Source: Lachnospiraceae bacterium
GTDB lineage: Bacteria; Bacillota_A; Clostridia; Lachnospirales; Lachnospiraceae
Length of the DNA: 52,707 nucleotides
Assembly (NCBI GenBank): GCA_009911175.1
Contig: QXWX01000048.1
Location: 1-52,707 of the forward strand
Direction: 5' to 3'
How positions within the stretch are numbered: the first letter of the stretch is position 1; each line of letters starts with the position of its first letter. Both the position numbers and the translations under genes were made by a program. The notes beneath the pieces are model-generated. The model did not search any database. It was given only the letters and a program-made list of their open reading frames with translations, and was not told the origin of the DNA. Positions 50,705 to 52,707 of the stretch are shown here, one piece after another.

Positions 50705-51229
50705 ATGATATTGTTGATTGTTGATACTCAAAATTTAATTATGACTAATGACTTATACGAATTTGAGATTTTTGTATATCGTATTAAAACACTAATCAAA
50801 GAGGCGCGCAATAATGGTATAGAAGTTATTTATGTTAGACATGATGATGGTGCTGGACAGAAATTAACGAAAGGCGCATTAGGCTATGAAATATACGAAG
50901 AATTTCAGCCAATGCCAAATGAGCGTATTTTTGATAAAAATGTAAACAGTGCTTTCAAAGATACGGGGTTGTTGGACTACCTGCATGAAAAAGATGAAGA
51001 TACAATTATTATTGTAGGGCTGCAAACAGATTATTGTATAGATGCAACAGTGAAATGTGGTTTTGAGCATGGACTTAAAATGATTGTTCCAGCAAATACA
51101 AACAGTACGCTTGATAATGCGTATATGACAGCAGAAAAATCTTATAGATATTATAATGAGTTCATGTGGAATGGAAGATACGCAGAATGTATTTCATTTG
51201 AAAAAACTCTTGAATTGATGAATAGATAA
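50705..51229 (+). CDS. Isochorismatase-family cysteine hydrolase
   Basis: The 174-aa protein has the fold pattern of isochorismatase-like hydrolases: LLIVDTQN (catalytic Asp), the lysine in FDKNVNSAF, VGLQTDYCIDATVKCGFEHG (catalytic Cys after TDY) and PANTNSTLDNA. Such enzymes cleave amides such as nicotinamide or act on carbamoyl compounds. It is AT-richer than the neighbours, suggesting recent acquisition. GGGAG precedes the ATG at 50705. A terminator follows. Confidence 0.92.
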   Translation: MILLIVDTQNLIMTNDLYEFEIFVYRIKTLIKEARNNGIEVIYVRHDDGAGQKLTKGALGYEIYEEFQPMPNERIFDKNVNSAFKDTGLLDYLHEKDEDTIIIVGLQTDYCIDATVKCGFEHGLKMIVPANTNSTLDNAYMTAEKSYRYYNEFMWNGRYAECISFEKTLELMNR

Positions 51230-51245
51230 ATTTCAGTTTATTCTG

Positions 51246-51322
51246 GAAGCCGGAGAATAGAGAACCGGCTTCTTTTTCCTATGCAGGCAAAAGAAAACCC
51301 TTCCCCCGGAAAGAGAGAAGGG
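51246..51322. terminator. Terminator pair between convergent genes
   Basis: GAAGCCGG (51246-51253) and CCGGCTTC (51265-51272) form a stem followed by TTTTT (+ strand). Next to it, on the minus strand, CCCTTC...GAAGGG is followed by a T-rich run for the serine recombinase. Confidence 0.85.
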
Positions 51323-51330
51323 CATTGCCG

Positions 51331-52707
51331 TTATTCTGTTACCGCCGGTATCTCCCCGACAAAGTTATAAATGATTTTGATTTCCTGAAATTTCTCCCCG
51401 CCAACCTTTTTCACCTCCCCCACCAGAATCCGGCTGATAAGGCGGTTTAAGATACCCTCGTCCAATTCCTGTATCGTGGCATACTGCCGGATTTCCCGGA
51501 TAAAGGTACGGACATCACTTTCCTGCTCATTGGAACGGCGCAAGGAGAGGGTCAATTTTTTTAGCTGCTTCTGGTTTTTCTCCTGTTCCCGCTCCATCGC
51601 CGCCGTCAGCTTCACAAACCGCTGCTCTGACAGGATTCCCTTCGCCTTGTCGGTATACAGGTTCAAAAACATATCGTCAATCTCCCGGTTCCTTGCTTCC
51701 AGCCGTTCCCGCTCCTTCTCCATCTCCGAAGCGTCCGCCAGATACCGCCGCTCCATGCGGCTGCTAATCCGCTGGTAGAACGATTCCACGTCTTTAAGCG
51801 CCATTGCCGCAAGTTCCTGAATGTCCTTCAACACAAGATTGTACAAATCCCTGGCTTCCACCTTATGGCTGGTGCAGGCGTTCTTCCCCAGCCGGTTATA
51901 CGTCTGGCAGATATAATACGCCTTGTCTATCGGCTTCCGTTCCTCGCCGGTAAAGCGGTTCTTCCCGGTTCTGCCCACTTTCTCATAGCGTACCTGCATG
52001 GACTTCCCACAGGTGGCACAGTAGATAATGCCATGGAACAGGTTATAGAAGGGGCAGGCGTTCCCCTCCATGATGGGAGGGCGGCGGTCAATCAGTTCCT
52101 GCACCTTCTCCCAGTCCTCCGGGCTTACGATGGCTTCATGGCAGCCTTCAAGGACTTCCCATTCCTCACGGGGGATGATGTCATAGGTGTTGGAGCGGAT
52201 TCCTTTCTGGTGCGTCCGGCAGACAAGATGTGCGCCTTTGTAAAACGGGTTCCGCAGGATATGGCTAATCCGTGCGCTCCCCCATGAATAATAATTCACG
52301 TCACATTCCGTATTGCTTTTTACCCGTGTGATGGGGATTTTATCCTCCATCAGTTGTTTAGCTATCCGCATACACCCCCAGCCATTTAAGGCAAGGTCAT
52401 AGATTTTACGGATAGTCGGCGCAGTGTCCGGGTCAAGGATAAGGTGTCCCCTTTCCTCCGGGTCACGCATCAAGCCAAGGGGCGGCTGCCCGCCGCCAAA
52501 CTTCCCCTGGCGGGAGCGTGTCATGCGCCCGGCAAGCACTTTCTTTGAAATATCCCGGCTGTACATATCATTCAGGATATTTTTAAACGGCGTAATGTCC
52601 ATTTCCTGCCTTGTCAGGCTGTCCACGCCGTCCGTGACCGCTATATACCTTACATTGTGTTTCGGGAAAAAGATTTCGATATAACTGCCCGCTTCAATAT
52701 AGTTCCT
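51331..52707 (-). CDS. Large serine recombinase (partial, runs off the window)
   Basis: The 459 visible residues are the part of a large serine recombinase after the first catalytic strand. They include FKNILNDMYSRDISKKVLAGRMTRSRQGKF, the recombinase domain (DPDTAPTIRKIYDLALNGWG), the zinc ribbon GIIYCATCGKSMQVRYE with ICQTYNRLGKNACTSHKV, and a long coiled coil ending LISRILVGEVKKVG and FVGEIPAVTE. The frame stays open to the window end (52707), with the N-terminus beyond it. Such enzymes integrate Tn1549-like elements. It differs from both recombinase fragments near 36.5 kb, and it is not known which element it belongs to. Confidence 0.94.
   Translation of the reverse strand, partial: RNYIEAGSYIEIFFPKHNVRYIAVTDGVDSLTRQEMDITPFKNILNDMYSRDISKKVLAGRMTRSRQGKFGGGQPPLGLMRDPEERGHLILDPDTAPTIRKIYDLALNGWGCMRIAKQLMEDKIPITRVKSNTECDVNYYSWGSARISHILRNPFYKGAHLVCRTHQKGIRSNTYDIIPREEWEVLEGCHEAIVSPEDWEKVQELIDRRPPIMEGNACPFYNLFHGIIYCATCGKSMQVRYEKVGRTGKNRFTGEERKPIDKAYYICQTYNRLGKNACTSHKVEARDLYNLVLKDIQELAAMALKDVESFYQRISSRMERRYLADASEMEKERERLEARNREIDDMFLNLYTDKAKGILSEQRFVKLTAAMEREQEKNQKQLKKLTLSLRRSNEQESDVRTFIREIRQYATIQELDEGILNRLISRILVGEVKKVGGEKFQEIKIIYNFVGEIPAVTE

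Overview
The window is chromosomal DNA of a gut-type Firmicute, most likely a Lachnospiraceae (Clostridia). This is suggested by strong AGGAGG ribosome sites, sigma-A promoters of the TTGACA-17-TATAAT type, a CD1871A-type CXXC mini-protein, Lachnospiraceae-style lipoproteins and ICE proteins of the C. difficile CD1107-CD1112 / Tn1549 kind. No rRNA, tRNA or CRISPR array was seen.

Region 1 (1-21.6 kb) is core-like. It holds the de novo NAD operon nadA-nadB-nadC, an orphan PTS IIB protein, a CofE-like ligase, a YczE-type membrane protein with a divergent LysR regulator, and a YccF gene plus an unknown 142-aa gene behind a manganese (yybP-ykoY) riboswitch. Next come a Co/Ni ECF transporter (CbiM-PDGLE fusion, CbiQ, CbiO), a response regulator fused to a (p)ppGpp synthetase domain, and a NatAB-type exporter with an XRE regulator. 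The stretch ends with a zinc-ribbon protein, a BlaI/M56-peptidase pair, a PilZ protein and a membrane 4Fe-4S protein with its CXXC partner. Two 149-bp MITE-like elements lie here in inverted orientation. Each is flanked by its own 6-bp target duplication, and each supplies the stop codon of a neighbouring gene.

Region 2 (21.8-32.3 kb) is a decaying accessory locus. Two cyclophilin-like-fold lipoproteins bracket a MATE transporter joined to the middle of a LysE exporter and a frameshifted DUF3737 gene. Further on, an FtsX-type permease is followed by an ABC ATPase that has lost its Walker A motif at a deletion junction shared with a 3'-truncated PaaK-like ligase. An Ntn-hydrolase lipoprotein and a divergent LysR gene close the region.

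Region 3 (32.4-52.7 kb) is a mosaic of mobile elements. Element A carries a TetR-controlled ABC cassette (TetR, DUF4177-like, ATPase, permease, small membrane proteins, KTR protein) and the first ~60 residues of a serine recombinase. That gene is broken at 36.47 kb, where the end of a second element B appears to sit. Element B is a partial conjugative element on the minus strand: VirD4 fragment, Maff2 pilin-like protein, TrbL, PrgI, VirB4, Rpn-like nuclease, coiled-coil protein, RadC/JAB, PAPS-reductase-family protein and NlpC/P60 hydrolase. It has lost its relaxase and most of VirD4, and its recombinase survives only as a frameshifted C-terminus fused to an ICE ORF. It also carries an IS630/mariner-like MITE. 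After the VirD4 break comes a third segment with an unknown 108-aa protein, a metallophosphoesterase and an AT-rich cysteine hydrolase. A large serine recombinase then runs off the right edge.

The most notable points are the REC-alarmone synthetase fusion, the Mn riboswitch ahead of an uncharacterised gene, the two MITE families with clear target duplications, and the deletion-made gene chimeras.
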